DNA from: Massilioclostridium coli
GTDB lineage: Bacteria; Bacillota; Clostridia; Oscillospirales; Ruminococcaceae
Length of the DNA: 64,000 bases
NCBI RefSeq assembly: GCF_900095865.1
Contig: NZ_FMIZ01000007.1
Coordinates: 1,424,530 to 1,488,529, forward strand
Reading direction: 5' to 3'
Below the pieces are notes generated by a model that saw nothing but the letters and a program-made list of their open reading frames with translations, was not told the DNA's origin and did no database searches. How positions within the stretch are numbered: position 1 is the first letter of the stretch; the number at the start of each line of letters is the position of its first letter. The position numbers and the translations under genes are program-made. Below, piece by piece: positions 1 through 9,085 of the stretch.

Positions 1-2408
1 TCGGTGTAGTTCCCCACCAGGTTAGATAACTGGGATTGATGGTACATGTCATATATTTTATTTAATCTATCATTGGAAGAAGTAAAGCTACCTGTTTCCT
101 CAATATCATCACTGACAAAACAAGCTGTAATATTTTCTGCTGTCAGTTCCCCTGGAAAATTCTCCACTTCAACATAACGGAACCCAGTGGAGAAGAATTT
201 TGGTTCAAATGTATCGTTTCCACCAGTCAAGGTATAGTTATTATAAGGGAAATGGTAGGTAGTATTTGCGTAAATGCTTCCATCATCGTTTTGTAATTCC
301 GCATAGCGCAGGGTGACTACGTCGTCTTTTTGCCCTTTTACATTCAACCGCGCATATCCGGACATATTTTTGCCGAAGTCAACAACATAACATTCTGTCG
401 CTTCTCCTGGTTCTGGGAAATTCCATTTTGTTGTATCCACACTGTCAAATTCATCTGACCAAATCACTTCACCGTTTTGGCTTACACGGATGTAATTTAC
501 GGAGAATTCTTCTTGAACACCAGCACGAAGCCCTAATCGCCCCGAGGTCTGCCCATCCGCAAAGGTATTGGTACAAATCAATTCATCTTCCAAATAAGTT
601 TTTACTTCATTGCCTTTTACCTCAATTTTCATCTTTAATGGGGTATCATATTGGACTTTAGTGTTTGGATAGGAATCACGCTGTGACCAATCTCCTGGTT
701 GATGTGTTTTTACCACATTTCCCTCCGCAACATTGAACTGCCACAATCCTCCATTTGGATTTCCAGAACCAAACAGAAGCCCAAAAGCAGTATTTTTCAC
801 CGTTACTTCTGTTTCAATAGTATAATCTCCATAGAAGCTTTGATTGGTATAATAAGTCTCTTCGCCACTTGTTCTAGGTAAATATAGCTGACCATCCGCC
901 GCATAAGGTTTCGATTTATCGTATTTCGTAACTTTTTGAATACTAACTGGTTCTACTTCTTTAATTACTTTTGTTGCGGAAACTGCAGGTTCTACAATTG
1001 GGTCAGCTGGAACATTCCATTTATCTGAGTCAATCTTATCAAAATGATCTTCAAACAAAATGTTTCCAGATTCATCGGTTACCTTTAAATAATCCATAGT
1101 AAAGGCTTCATCCACTGTGGAACGGAATCCAATTTTGCCAGCGGTTTGCCCATCTTCAAAAGTGCGGGTATCAATCAAAGTATCCTCTAAGTAGGATTCC
1201 ACGGTATTTCCGGTTATTTTAACTTTCATGATCAAATCTTGATTATACTGGATTTGGTCATTGACGTAGGACTGGTTGGTAGACCAGTTACCCGGATTAT
1301 GTACTTTAAACAGATTCCCTTCAATTACATTAAATTGCCACAAAGCGCCATTTGGATTACCGGAACCAAAAACCAAGCCAAAGGCGTTTTGTTGAACAGA
1401 AACTTTTGTTTCAATAGTATAATTGCCGGAGAAAGACTGATTGGTGTAGTAAGTGCCTGCATTTGCTGGAACTACCAACTTGCCATCTTCGCAGTACATG
1501 GAAGTGGACCCACAAATTCTGGCGTTGGACCAAGTATTATCCTCTACATAATCGTTGGTATCCCATCCAACCAGCAAGTTGGGGTTCTGGTCTTCCCCTG
1601 TTTCAAAAGTAGCTCTGGTTACCGGAGAACTGGTGCTTCCTCTCCAATCTGTTCCAGTGTTAATCTCCTGAACACTGCCATCTTTATAATAGATTTTAAT
1701 TGTTCCTAAAGTTTTTCCACCCATTGGAGTAACATTACCCAGCATAATCCCTGCTGTGTTTTCCCCATCTAATAGATAAGGTTTAATATCATAAGTATTA
1801 TAATATACCCGAACATCAGGAACTGGTTTTTTTGGTCCAAGAACCCATTCCCCTACTTTTTGTCCATTCATTCTGGTTTCAATCATAGAGGTAGATGTCA
1901 TATAAGCTCTAGCACGGTCGACTTGATCCAATGGTTGATCAAGCTGGAAAGTCTTACGAACTACTCCATAACCAGACCCAATCCAATTTCCATTTAGTTG
2001 TTCTGGTGCTGTTTCAAATGTTTCTGGTTCACTAAATCCAGATTCATGTCCATGCTGGTCACGAATATTAACCTGCCAGGTATAAACCGTTTCTGGTTTT
2101 AAATTTTTTGGAGTAATACCGGATTGGTCATCCGATTCTACCCAGCCACTCTCCCAAACTGGATTACCTTGTGTATCTTTTACAATAACAGAATAATGTG
2201 TTTGTAATACTCCACGTTCTTGCGCATTAATATTCCATGCGAAACGCACATTATCTGCGTCAATTCCAATATCACTATTAGAACTTGTTTGGAAAGCGGA
2301 GACTTCCAAACCATCGCCCTCTAAGGCAAACGCTGGAAGTACTGTACCAACAACAGATACTGCCATCGTTGCAGAAAGCACAACGCTTAAAAGCCGTTTC
2401 ATCTTCAT
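1..2408 (-). CDS. GH78 alpha-L-rhamnosidase, secreted, 3' part outside the window
   Basis: A large open frame starts at ATG 2408 behind an AGGAGG site at about 2418-2424 and runs off the left edge without a stop. The first ~28 residues form a signal peptide ending near PAFA. A fibronectin-like region follows, then the N-terminal rhamnosidase beta-sandwich (motifs IETRMNGQKVGEW and DVRVYYNTYDIKPYLL). Two similar jelly-roll (LamG/3-keto-disaccharide-hydrolase-like) modules of ~150 residues follow, at about residues 315-466 and 515-665. The frame ends at LSNLVGNYT, where GH78 enzymes continue with a DCP.RE motif at the start of the catalytic (alpha/alpha)6 barrel, so the active site lies outside the window. 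Such enzymes release terminal L-rhamnose from plant or host glycans at the cell surface. Family assignment is firm; substrate is not shown. Confidence 0.82.
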   Translation of the reverse strand, partial: MKMKRLLSVVLSATMAVSVVGTVLPAFALEGDGLEVSAFQTSSNSDIGIDADNVRFAWNINAQERGVLQTHYSVIVKDTQGNPVWESGWVESDDQSGITPKNLKPETVYTWQVNIRDQHGHESGFSEPETFETAPEQLNGNWIGSGYGVVRKTFQLDQPLDQVDRARAYMTSTSMIETRMNGQKVGEWVLGPKKPVPDVRVYYNTYDIKPYLLDGENTAGIMLGNVTPMGGKTLGTIKIYYKDGSVQEINTGTDWRGSTSSPVTRATFETGEDQNPNLLVGWDTNDYVEDNTWSNARICGSTSMYCEDGKLVVPANAGTYYTNQSFSGNYTIETKVSVQQNAFGLVFGSGNPNGALWQFNVIEGNLFKVHNPGNWSTNQSYVNDQIQYNQDLIMKVKITGNTVESYLEDTLIDTRTFEDGQTAGKIGFRSTVDEAFTMDYLKVTDESGNILFEDHFDKIDSDKWNVPADPIVEPAVSATKVIKEVEPVSIQKVTKYDKSKPYAADGQLYLPRTSGEETYYTNQSFYGDYTIETEVTVKNTAFGLLFGSGNPNGGLWQFNVAEGNVVKTHQPGDWSQRDSYPNTKVQYDTPLKMKIEVKGNEVKTYLEDELICTNTFADGQTSGRLGLRAGVQEEFSVNYIRVSQNGEVIWSDEFDSVDTTKWNFPEPGEATECYVVDFGKNMSGYARLNVKGQKDDVVTLRYAELQNDDGSIYANTTYHFPYNNYTLTGGNDTFEPKFFSTGFRYVEVENFPGELTAENITACFVSDDIEETGSFTSSNDRLNKIYDMYHQSQLSNLVGNYT
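412..862 (-). repeat. Second copy of a duplicated lectin-like module in the rhamnosidase
   Basis: This stretch encodes a ~150-residue module that closely parallels the one at 1011-1463. Shared blocks include YYTNQSF, GSGNPNG, LWQFNV, FADGQT/FEDGQT and a closing D-K/T-WN. The copies have diverged at many positions, which suggests an old duplication. It is probably a carbohydrate-binding or LamG-like fold. Confidence 0.7.
1011..1463 (-). repeat. First copy of a duplicated lectin-like module in the rhamnosidase
   Basis: This is the partner of the module at 412-862, lying N-terminal to it in the protein. Both begin with YYTNQSF, contain FGSGNPNG and LWQFNV, and end with an FDK/FDS..KWN block. 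They are separated by ~50 residues with a proline/valine-rich linker. Confidence 0.7.
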
Positions 2409-2656
2409 ATTCTTTTTCCTCCTAGATTTTAAAACTGTGTTTTCATTGGAATAACCATAGCTTCCAAATAAAATACAAGCTTATTATACTCTGATATAGA
2501 TTTCATCACAATAGAATAAATTCATAAAACTTATCTAGTTTTATTATGCATATTTAACATTAGATAGATTTCCGTAAATTTTCTAAAAATGAGATTAATA
2601 TCAATAGAACACTGCTTCCATAGAGACTTTGTTTTTATCTCCAGTAGAACTGACCA

Positions 2657-2697
2657 AAACAAAAAGAGGACAGAATAGATTATCTATCCTATCCTCT
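2657..2697 (-). terminator. Rho-independent terminator of the sortase operon
   Basis: Read on the minus strand, a 16-bp stem (AGAGGATAGGATAGAT against ATCTATTCTGTCCTCT, with two G-U pairs) is followed by CTTTTTGTTTTGG. It folds better as minus-strand RNA than as plus-strand RNA. It lies ~90 bp beyond the stop of the anchored surface protein. The rest of the 2409-2785 gap is AT-rich and shows no gene. Confidence 0.8.
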
Positions 2698-2785
2698 ATC
2701 TATAGAAGGTATGTCGTAAGCAGATATGTTCCTGTTTTCGTTTAACCCTCGTTGTTTGCATCCTTTATTGGATGTTTTATGAGCG

Positions 2786-3478
2786 TTAACCGTTTATGTT
2801 TTTATATTTTTTATAAAATACTACTCCACTGGTCGCTAACCCTGCAGCTACTACCAGCAATAACAGCCCCATTTGATTATCCCCGGTTTGAGGAGATGTT
2901 CCAGTGCTTCCAGATCCATCTGTCCCTTTGTTTACATATACTAATGCTACCGGAGACGCGGAGTGAAACGCTGCTGTTACTTTGTTTTCACTCTGGGTTG
3001 TATTTAACAGTTCCCAGCCATCTTCCGCACATTTGTGCAGTACAAATACATCGATATTGGATGTTGTGGTATTACAAATAAAATCCACATTTACTGGATT
3101 GCTTTTTGTTGGTGCTGGAGATACGTCCAAATCCATGTTATAAATTTTCGTTAAAAAATGATACTCATTGATATCGGCTGTACCTTCATAAGCTCCCTCT
3201 ACTGAGAATAAATCCAATTTATCTATCCCCAATGCTTCACTTAAGCTTTCTTTCAATTGGGTATTTAATTGGTCTACTTCCTTTTGTAGTTCTGCTGTTT
3301 CAAAGGTGTCATTTAACGTTACTGTTCCGCCTTGCACATCAGCGCTTACAATACCGCCAGTACCATTGGAAATACTGTTATACTCTACAGCTCCTACAGA
3401 TGTTGCACCTATCATCGTTACCATCGCTACTGTTAAAAGCCCTGCTAACATTTTTTTAAGTTTTTTCATCTCTACCAT
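2786..3478 (-). CDS. Secreted surface protein with SPQTG sortase-sorting signal
   Basis: The 230-residue protein has a lysine-rich start and a hydrophobic signal peptide ending near TSVGA. Its body has no recognisable enzyme motif. At the C-terminus SPQTG is followed by a hydrophobic segment (LLLLVVAAGLATSGVVF) and the basic tail YKKYKNING, a classic cell-wall sorting signal. Clostridioides difficile SrtB recognises (S/P)PxTG, and a class B sortase gene lies directly upstream in the same operon, so this is the likely substrate of that sortase. The start may be M-V-E-M or the internal MKKLKK three codons later. Function on the cell surface is unknown. Confidence 0.8.
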   Translation of the reverse strand: MVEMKKLKKMLAGLLTVAMVTMIGATSVGAVEYNSISNGTGGIVSADVQGGTVTLNDTFETAELQKEVDQLNTQLKESLSEALGIDKLDLFSVEGAYEGTADINEYHFLTKIYNMDLDVSPAPTKSNPVNVDFICNTTTSNIDVFVLHKCAEDGWELLNTTQSENKVTAAFHSASPVALVYVNKGTDGSGSTGTSPQTGDNQMGLLLLVVAAGLATSGVVFYKKYKNING

Positions 3479-3537
3479 CCTCCTTTCTCAAAAATTTTAT
3501 AATTATATATGCCTACAATTCCATACTTCTACCTATG

Positions 3538-4296
3538 TTATTGTTCCACCATTACTGCTTGTACCAGATACCGATAATTATCTCCATGGCGGTCACAAGT
3601 GGATAATGTGATAATATGGCTTTCCTTTGTCAAATTAATATTTCTATCAATATTACTACTCATGTCTCGAGTATCCAAAATTCCTTCTAGATACCTAGAG
3701 AATACTTCTGGGTCATTAAAATTAAAGCTTTGCATCAAGTGTCGATTATCATACAAATAAGCCGCAAAAATCTGGTATTCTAAGATATCATCTTCGGTAT
3801 AAATATAGACAGTTTTATTCTGATCAAAAAACCCTTTATCTTCATATTTGTGAAGTGCTGCAAACATGGAACCATCTTTCATGTTATGCCCATAAATCAG
3901 GGTGTTTGGATCTTGAAAATCCTTTGTATTATAGTTCTCTGTAAAAATAGAACCTGCTACATTTTCTTTCCCGTCAGAGGTACGGTACATATAGTAGGAA
4001 TTATCGGTCGGATGTTGCACAATAGGGTAATCAATCACTGTACCCGGAATATTAATCCACGCATAAGCATCCGGCATTGTTTCCTGTAATTTTTTAATAT
4101 CCACTGGAGGCGCTTGTTTCACTTCCTGCTCTTCTGGTTCTGAAGTTTGGGAAACTGTTGCCTTTTGTCTTTCATCCTCATAGAATTGCTGTGCGGTTTT
4201 CTTTTGCAAGCTCATCCCCACAAACACTGCTGTCAAAACTACCGCCAATAATACACATAGAATGGATAGGAGTAGCCATATCTTTTTTGTTTTCAC
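3538..4296 (-). CDS. srtB: Class B sortase
   Basis: This 252-residue membrane-anchored transpeptidase has an N-terminal membrane segment, a charged linker and a sortase B fold. The catalytic triad is visible: His in IYGHNMK, Cys in TLSTCD and Arg in DNYRYLV. It cleaves sorting motifs and attaches surface proteins to peptidoglycan. Its start overlaps the stop of the upstream VanZ-LCP gene by 4 bp, which implies translational coupling. A protein ending in an SPQTG signal follows 59 bp downstream, so enzyme and probable substrate share an operon that ends at the terminator near 2.68 kb. Confidence 0.9.
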   Translation of the reverse strand: MKTKKIWLLLSILCVLLAVVLTAVFVGMSLQKKTAQQFYEDERQKATVSQTSEPEEQEVKQAPPVDIKKLQETMPDAYAWINIPGTVIDYPIVQHPTDNSYYMYRTSDGKENVAGSIFTENYNTKDFQDPNTLIYGHNMKDGSMFAALHKYEDKGFFDQNKTVYIYTEDDILEYQIFAAYLYDNRHLMQSFNFNDPEVFSRYLEGILDTRDMSSNIDRNINLTKESHIITLSTCDRHGDNYRYLVQAVMVEQ

Positions 4297-5888
4297 TCTG
4301 TCCCATCCCCTACTTTCACTTCATCATAATAGTTGTCGATGATCATCTGATAAAGTTCATCTTCATTGACATGATACTCCGCATAATATTCTCCACTGGT
4401 GGTTTCCCCTGGAAGTTTTACCATATCATCCGCTGTAAATCCAGAATTCAATACCAAGGAAGCTAAATATATTGCCTGGTCTATCCCGATATTAGTAACC
4501 ATCTGCTGTGACAATTCTTGATACATCTGTAATGGTAGACTTGGGTTTTCTTTCATTTTTTGTTCTGCTGCCTTTAGGAAGTTTACCGCATACTGTTTTT
4601 GCCGGCTCATCCTGTCGTCATTGCTTTCCAAACCAGTATCCCGTTGTTGTAGGAATTTACTTGCCTGTTCTCCCTGTAACGTTACTGTTTTCCCATCTTG
4701 TAAAGATGGAACCAATTTAGAAAATCCTTCTGGAACGGTAACCGTAACTCCTCCTACCGCATCATTGAGTTTCTCAATTGCTTCCAGGTTCACGGCACAA
4801 TAACCATGAATCGGCATTTGGTAAAATAATCCGGATACCGCCTCTTTCATCATCTCACAACTGGTATGCGCCCCATCCCCAAAGGAATAGGCTAATCCTA
4901 AATGGTTAACTGATTCTCCAGTAAAGTTCCCAGAATAATCATAGTTTTTGATTTGAACCATCGTATCCCTAGAAATTGAAATGATATTCATATCATTGGT
5001 TGTCGGGTTTAAAGAAATCAAGAAGATCGCATCTGCTTGTCCACCTTGTCCAGATACTCCTTCTACTGTTTCAATATTTTCTGTTTTTTTATCGATCCCC
5101 ATACACAGGATATTAATAGTATCTTGATTACAACGGTATACTTTTCCGTTATAATAAATATCCCCTTCCTGTAGCTCCGCAGGTTGTTCTTCCTGTGTTT
5201 CTGGAACTTGGCCCTGCACTGCTGCCGCAAAAGAATTCGCACCATTTACTTTTAAAATATGGTAAGTTCCAAACGCTGTCATGGATAATAAAATCCCCAA
5301 ACAAATTAAGATAATGACAACACGCAGTAAAATACGAAGGGCTGATTTTTTTGTAAAGGAAAATTGGAATAATAATAAAATACAAGATCCTAAAACCGCT
5401 CCAATCAAGTTACATAAGATATCAACAAAATCAAAAACGCCTTTTTGGAAGATCCATTGTGCCAATTCTACAACCAAGCTGAATCCAACAGCTATGAGCC
5501 AATCCCAATAGATTGTTTTTTTGTTTTTCCGTTGGAGGAACAGAAAAAATCCAATTGGAATAAACAGTATAACATTACATATCGCTTTTAAAATCCATTC
5601 CATATGAAAAGTTGTTGGTACCACCTGAAATCCTGAGCTGCCTACAGGAGAATGGAATAATATTTTTACCCCTATCACCCAAATAGCAAATACAGCCAGC
5701 ATTCCCCAAAGGCTGTATTTTTTACATATTTCCCGAATATCGAATGTTTTTCTCAGACTGGCGAACAAATATACTCCAACTAAACAGAGGAAAACTCCTA
5801 TTAATATATAAATAAATACCATTGGTACATTTAACAGTCCATTTGAGATCCATTCGACCCCTTGGATTAATTTACTGATTGTTCCCAT
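4293..5888 (-). CDS. VanZ-like membrane domain fused to an LCP (LytR-CpsA-Psr) domain
   Basis: The 531-residue protein begins with about five membrane segments. A VanZ-like region (FIPIGFFLFL, then SLVVELAQWIF.KGVFDFVDI) spans roughly residues 60-185. One further membrane helix precedes an extracellular LCP catalytic domain at ~255-480, with ISISRDTM, LNDAVGGVTV, LQGEQASKFLQQRDT and DDRMSRQKQ. LCP enzymes attach phosphate-linked glycopolymers such as teichoic acid or capsule to peptidoglycan; VanZ domains are often linked with glycopeptide tolerance. A good AGGAG site precedes ATG 5888. It heads the operon with srtB. Linkage to the capsule genes further right is plausible but not shown. Confidence 0.87.
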   Translation of the reverse strand: MGTISKLIQGVEWISNGLLNVPMVFIYILIGVFLCLVGVYLFASLRKTFDIREICKKYSLWGMLAVFAIWVIGVKILFHSPVGSSGFQVVPTTFHMEWILKAICNVILFIPIGFFLFLQRKNKKTIYWDWLIAVGFSLVVELAQWIFQKGVFDFVDILCNLIGAVLGSCILLLFQFSFTKKSALRILLRVVIILICLGILLSMTAFGTYHILKVNGANSFAAAVQGQVPETQEEQPAELQEGDIYYNGKVYRCNQDTINILCMGIDKKTENIETVEGVSGQGGQADAIFLISLNPTTNDMNIISISRDTMVQIKNYDYSGNFTGESVNHLGLAYSFGDGAHTSCEMMKEAVSGLFYQMPIHGYCAVNLEAIEKLNDAVGGVTVTVPEGFSKLVPSLQDGKTVTLQGEQASKFLQQRDTGLESNDDRMSRQKQYAVNFLKAAEQKMKENPSLPLQMYQELSQQMVTNIGIDQAIYLASLVLNSGFTADDMVKLPGETTSGEYYAEYHVNEDELYQMIIDNYYDEVKVGDGTE

Positions 5889-6254
5889 TTTTCAGCTCCT
5901 ATTCTCTTTGCTTATGGATTGTAAAATATATTTTTATGCAGATTTCTATACTAAGTTAAAATACTTATAATGAAATTGCTTTATCTCTTTCTAAACTTAA
6001 TCAATAATTTGCTACCTAACAGCTATAAAGCTGTATAAAATACTCTGATTTGAAAATACTATTAATATTTCATGAATCATATACCATTTAAAAAAGCAGC
6101 GTTATACTATCCTGAATGATCATAACAAAAATATATTACGATACATGTTAATCAAGAATAAAATCTATTTTTTATCTTTGAAAACTAGATTCGCAGTATA
6201 AAATTTCACTGTTCATATAAATTGATAGTGCCTGTTTTCAGAAAGGGGTTCCAT
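5889..6254. other. AT-rich gap without a recognised gene
   Basis: This ~365-bp divergent gap lies between the VanZ-LCP operon (leftward) and the small membrane protein (rightward). It is very AT-rich and should hold both promoters. No convincing -35/-10 pair or structured element was identified. Confidence 0.4.
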
Positions 6255-6410
6255 ATGAAAATCATTTTACTAATAACTGGCGTTTCGATTAGTTTTATCG
6301 TGCTATTTTGTTTATGGTGCTGTATCCGTGTAGGTTCCTTATACGATAGGGAAAGACAGAATCTAAACGAATTGAACTATCTCCAAAAACAGAAGAAAGA
6401 AGATCCCTAA
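6255..6410 (+). CDS. Small single-pass membrane protein, function unknown
   Basis: ATG 6255 lies six bases after GAAAGGGG, a good ribosome-binding site, so this start is preferred over the in-frame ATG at 6222. The 51-residue product has one hydrophobic segment (ILLITGVSISFIVLFCLWCC) followed by a charged tail with ERQNLNELNYLQKQKK. It is the only plus-strand gene in the first 14 kb. No family is recognised. Confidence 0.5.
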   Translation: MKIILLITGVSISFIVLFCLWCCIRVGSLYDRERQNLNELNYLQKQKKEDP

Positions 6411-6673
6411 TCAAAAAACGAAAGCCATGGTTCCATATAGCGATCTGATAATAGACAATTAAAAATATAATAAAATGTTTAAATCGTAATAAAGAAAGAT
6501 TTCGTTTGCATTTTTTCAATAGAGTGTATGCTATTCTAAAAGATCATAGCCAAATGGGGACTCAGTAGGCTATATAACTAGAATTAAAAATTTTCCGTTA
6601 AATCACACAGATTCCTCTTATAGAACTGAGGACAAAACCAAGTATATTGTTCAATTTAACATAAACATCTATT

Positions 6674-7861
6674 TTAAAATTTTCTCCATACCATTTTATC
6701 CACTACACTAGTATAAGATTGGATGATTTTCACAACCTTTGTGGATACCAATTCATCAGTGTAGTCTGGTACAGGAACACCGTTGTCCCCATTCTTTACC
6801 ATATCCACCGCTGTTTCAACGGCTTGTATCAGTCCCTTTTCATCAATTCCAGCAAGGATAAAACATGCCTTGTCAAGTGCTTCGGGACGTTCAGTAGATG
6901 TTCTGATACATACAGCTGGATATGGCTTGCCAATCGAAGTAAAAAAACTGGATTCTTCTGGTAGGGTGCCAGAATCCGAAACAACAGCATAGGCATTCAT
7001 CTGAAGATTATTATAGTCATGGAACCCCAAGGGTTCATGTTGTATCACACGAGGATCCAATAGAAAACCAGACTGTTCCAAACGTTTTTTGGAGCGAGGA
7101 TGGCAAGAATACAGAATTGGCATATTATACTTTTCTGCTAGTCGATTGATCGCGGTAAAAAGGCTGATAAAATTCTTTTCTGTATCAATATTCTCTTCCC
7201 TGTGCGCTGAAAGCAGGATATATTGCTTTTGATTCAATCCAAGTCTCGTTAGGATATCGGATTTCTCAATTTCCTCCAAATTCTGGTGTAATACCTCTGC
7301 CATAGGAGAACCTGTCACATAAGTGCGTTCCTTAGGCAGCCCACATTCAGCCAAATAACGCCGAGCATGCTCAGAATAGGCTAGGTTAACATCAGAAATG
7401 ATATCTACTATCCGCCTATTTGTTTCTTCTGGCAGGCACTCATCTTTACATCTATTTCCTGCCTCCATATGAAAAATCGGAATATGAAGTCGTTTTGCTG
7501 CAATTGCGGAAAGACAGGAATTGGTATCCCCTAAAATAAGTAACGCATCTGGTTTTATTTGATTCATTAATTTATAAGAGCAATTTATAATATTGCCAAC
7601 AGTTGATCCTAAATCATCCCCAACAGCATCCATATAAACTTCTGGATCATTCAATTTAAGGTCTCGAAAAAATACACCATTCAGATTGTAGTCATAATTC
7701 TGTCCGGTATGGGCAAGGATACAATCAAAATAGTTCCGGCATTTGTTGATAACTGCCGCCAGGCGGATAATTTCCGGACGGGTTCCAACGATAATGAGAA
7801 GTTTTAACTTCCCGTTGTCTTTAAAATGGATATCAGAATAATCTATCCTTATTTCACTCAT
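6674..7861 (-). CDS. capG: UDP-N-acetylglucosamine 2-epimerase family (CapG/FnlC type)
   Basis: This 395-residue enzyme has the WecB-family hallmarks GTRPEIIR near the start, LGDTNS, HMEAGNRC, PEETNRRIVD, LLSAHREEN and VSDSGTLPEE. It directly follows capE- and capF-like genes, matching the three-gene route in which CapE, CapF and CapG convert UDP-GlcNAc to UDP-N-acetyl-L-fucosamine; CapG does the last C2 epimerisation. It is cytoplasmic and feeds capsule synthesis. Considered alone it could be a plain UDP-GlcNAc 2-epimerase making UDP-ManNAc, but gene order favours CapG. The 6411-6673 gap downstream shows no gene. Confidence 0.85.
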   Translation of the reverse strand: MSEIRIDYSDIHFKDNGKLKLLIIVGTRPEIIRLAAVINKCRNYFDCILAHTGQNYDYNLNGVFFRDLKLNDPEVYMDAVGDDLGSTVGNIINCSYKLMNQIKPDALLILGDTNSCLSAIAAKRLHIPIFHMEAGNRCKDECLPEETNRRIVDIISDVNLAYSEHARRYLAECGLPKERTYVTGSPMAEVLHQNLEEIEKSDILTRLGLNQKQYILLSAHREENIDTEKNFISLFTAINRLAEKYNMPILYSCHPRSKKRLEQSGFLLDPRVIQHEPLGFHDYNNLQMNAYAVVSDSGTLPEESSFFTSIGKPYPAVCIRTSTERPEALDKACFILAGIDEKGLIQAVETAVDMVKNGDNGVPVPDYTDELVSTKVVKIIQSYTSVVDKMVWRKF

Positions 7862-7881
7862 GTTTTTTACGCTCCGTTCTC

Positions 7882-9084
7882 TTATACTGGTTCAAAGAAG
7901 GTATCCGGACGCTGTGGGTTGAAAATCTCATTGCACGTCATCACCGTTACAAGGTTTTCTGTATTACTCAAGTTGATGATATTATGGGTCCATCCCGGAA
8001 TCATATGGACAGCTTCAATCTTATCACCGCTCACTTCAAACTCAATTGTTTCACCTGTATGGATATTGCGTTCCTGGATCAAGCCATGTCCAGCCACAAC
8101 GATAAACAGCTCCCATTTGGAATTATGCCAATGCTGCCCCTTGGTGATCCCTGGTTTACTAATATTGATAGATACTTGACCACAATCAGCTGTGTGGATA
8201 AGTTCTGTAAAGCTACCTCTATCGTCCACATTCATCTTCAAGGCGTATTTAAACTTCTTCACAGGAAGATAGGTCAGATACAGACTGTACAGTTTCTTCG
8301 CAAAGGAACCCTCTGGCATCTTCGGCATCATTAACGTAACTGGCTGCTGTTTAAATTCCTGCAAAAGATCCACGATTTCACCGAGCGTCACTTTATGGGT
8401 TACCGGTACACAGCAGTAGCGTCCCTCAGGATTTACTACTGTTTCCACACCATCAAATTCACAGTGAATTTCTTTCTCTTCCAGCAGGTCAAACATTCCC
8501 TCTATCAAATCATCAATATACAGCAATTCCAATTCGGTGCTTCGATCATTGACCGTAAATGGCTCATCGTTGGCTACTGCCCAACAGAAAGTAGATACCG
8601 CCGAATTGTATTTTGGACGGCTATGCCCCATGAGGTTTGGAAAGCGGTAAACCGCTACTTTAGCCCCTGTTTCTTTGGAGTAATCAAAAAACAGTTCCTC
8701 CCCAGCTTTCTTGGAACGGCCATACTCAGAATTGCCAAAGCGCCCGGCCAAAGTTGCCTGAATGGAGGAAGAAAGCATGATAGTAGCTTTGTTCTGGTAT
8801 TTTTTTAGAGTATCCAAAAGAAGATTTGCAAAGCCAAAATTTCCTTTCATAAAATCCTCTGGATTTTCTGGGCGGTTGACTCCTGCTAGATTAAATACAA
8901 AATCAGCAGATTGACAGTAGACATCCAAATCTTCTGGTGTAGAATCAATATCGTACTCGTAAATCTCATCAATTTGGATTCCTGGACGAGTATGGTTTTT
9001 CTTTTCTTTAATATTCTTCAGATTGGCCATCAGGGCGGTACCTACCATACCTTTGGCACCGGTTACTAAGATATTCATTCCCAT
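7882..9084 (-). CDS. capF: CapF-like bifunctional reductase/epimerase (SDR plus cupin)
   Basis: The N-terminal short-chain dehydrogenase half has the NAD(P)-binding motif NILVTGAKGMVGTAL and an SSSIQA...YGRSKK active-site region (YxxxK). The last ~115 residues form a cupin with GITKGQHWHNSKWE and AVHMIPGWTHNI, whose histidines would bind metal. This SDR-cupin fusion is characteristic of CapF/WbjC, which epimerises at C3 and reduces at C4 in UDP-L-FucNAc synthesis. ATG 9084 lies 1 bp after the capE stop, with AAAGGATGG inside the capE tail as the likely RBS; ATG 9078 (MNILVTG) is the alternative start. Confidence 0.87.
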   Translation of the reverse strand: MGMNILVTGAKGMVGTALMANLKNIKEKKNHTRPGIQIDEIYEYDIDSTPEDLDVYCQSADFVFNLAGVNRPENPEDFMKGNFGFANLLLDTLKKYQNKATIMLSSSIQATLAGRFGNSEYGRSKKAGEELFFDYSKETGAKVAVYRFPNLMGHSRPKYNSAVSTFCWAVANDEPFTVNDRSTELELLYIDDLIEGMFDLLEEKEIHCEFDGVETVVNPEGRYCCVPVTHKVTLGEIVDLLQEFKQQPVTLMMPKMPEGSFAKKLYSLYLTYLPVKKFKYALKMNVDDRGSFTELIHTADCGQVSINISKPGITKGQHWHNSKWELFIVVAGHGLIQERNIHTGETIEFEVSGDKIEAVHMIPGWTHNIINLSNTENLVTVMTCNEIFNPQRPDTFFEPV

Positions 9085-9085
9085 T

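Noticed and set aside
428..1709. Plus-strand open frames at 428-661, 699-881 and 1239-1709
   Set aside because: They lie opposite the rhamnosidase gene, have no ribosome-binding sites or family features, and the minus-strand frame is clearly the coding one.
6295..6519. Minus-strand frame overlapping the small membrane protein
   Set aside because: The plus-strand frame has a proper ribosome-binding site and membrane segment; the minus-strand frame has neither.
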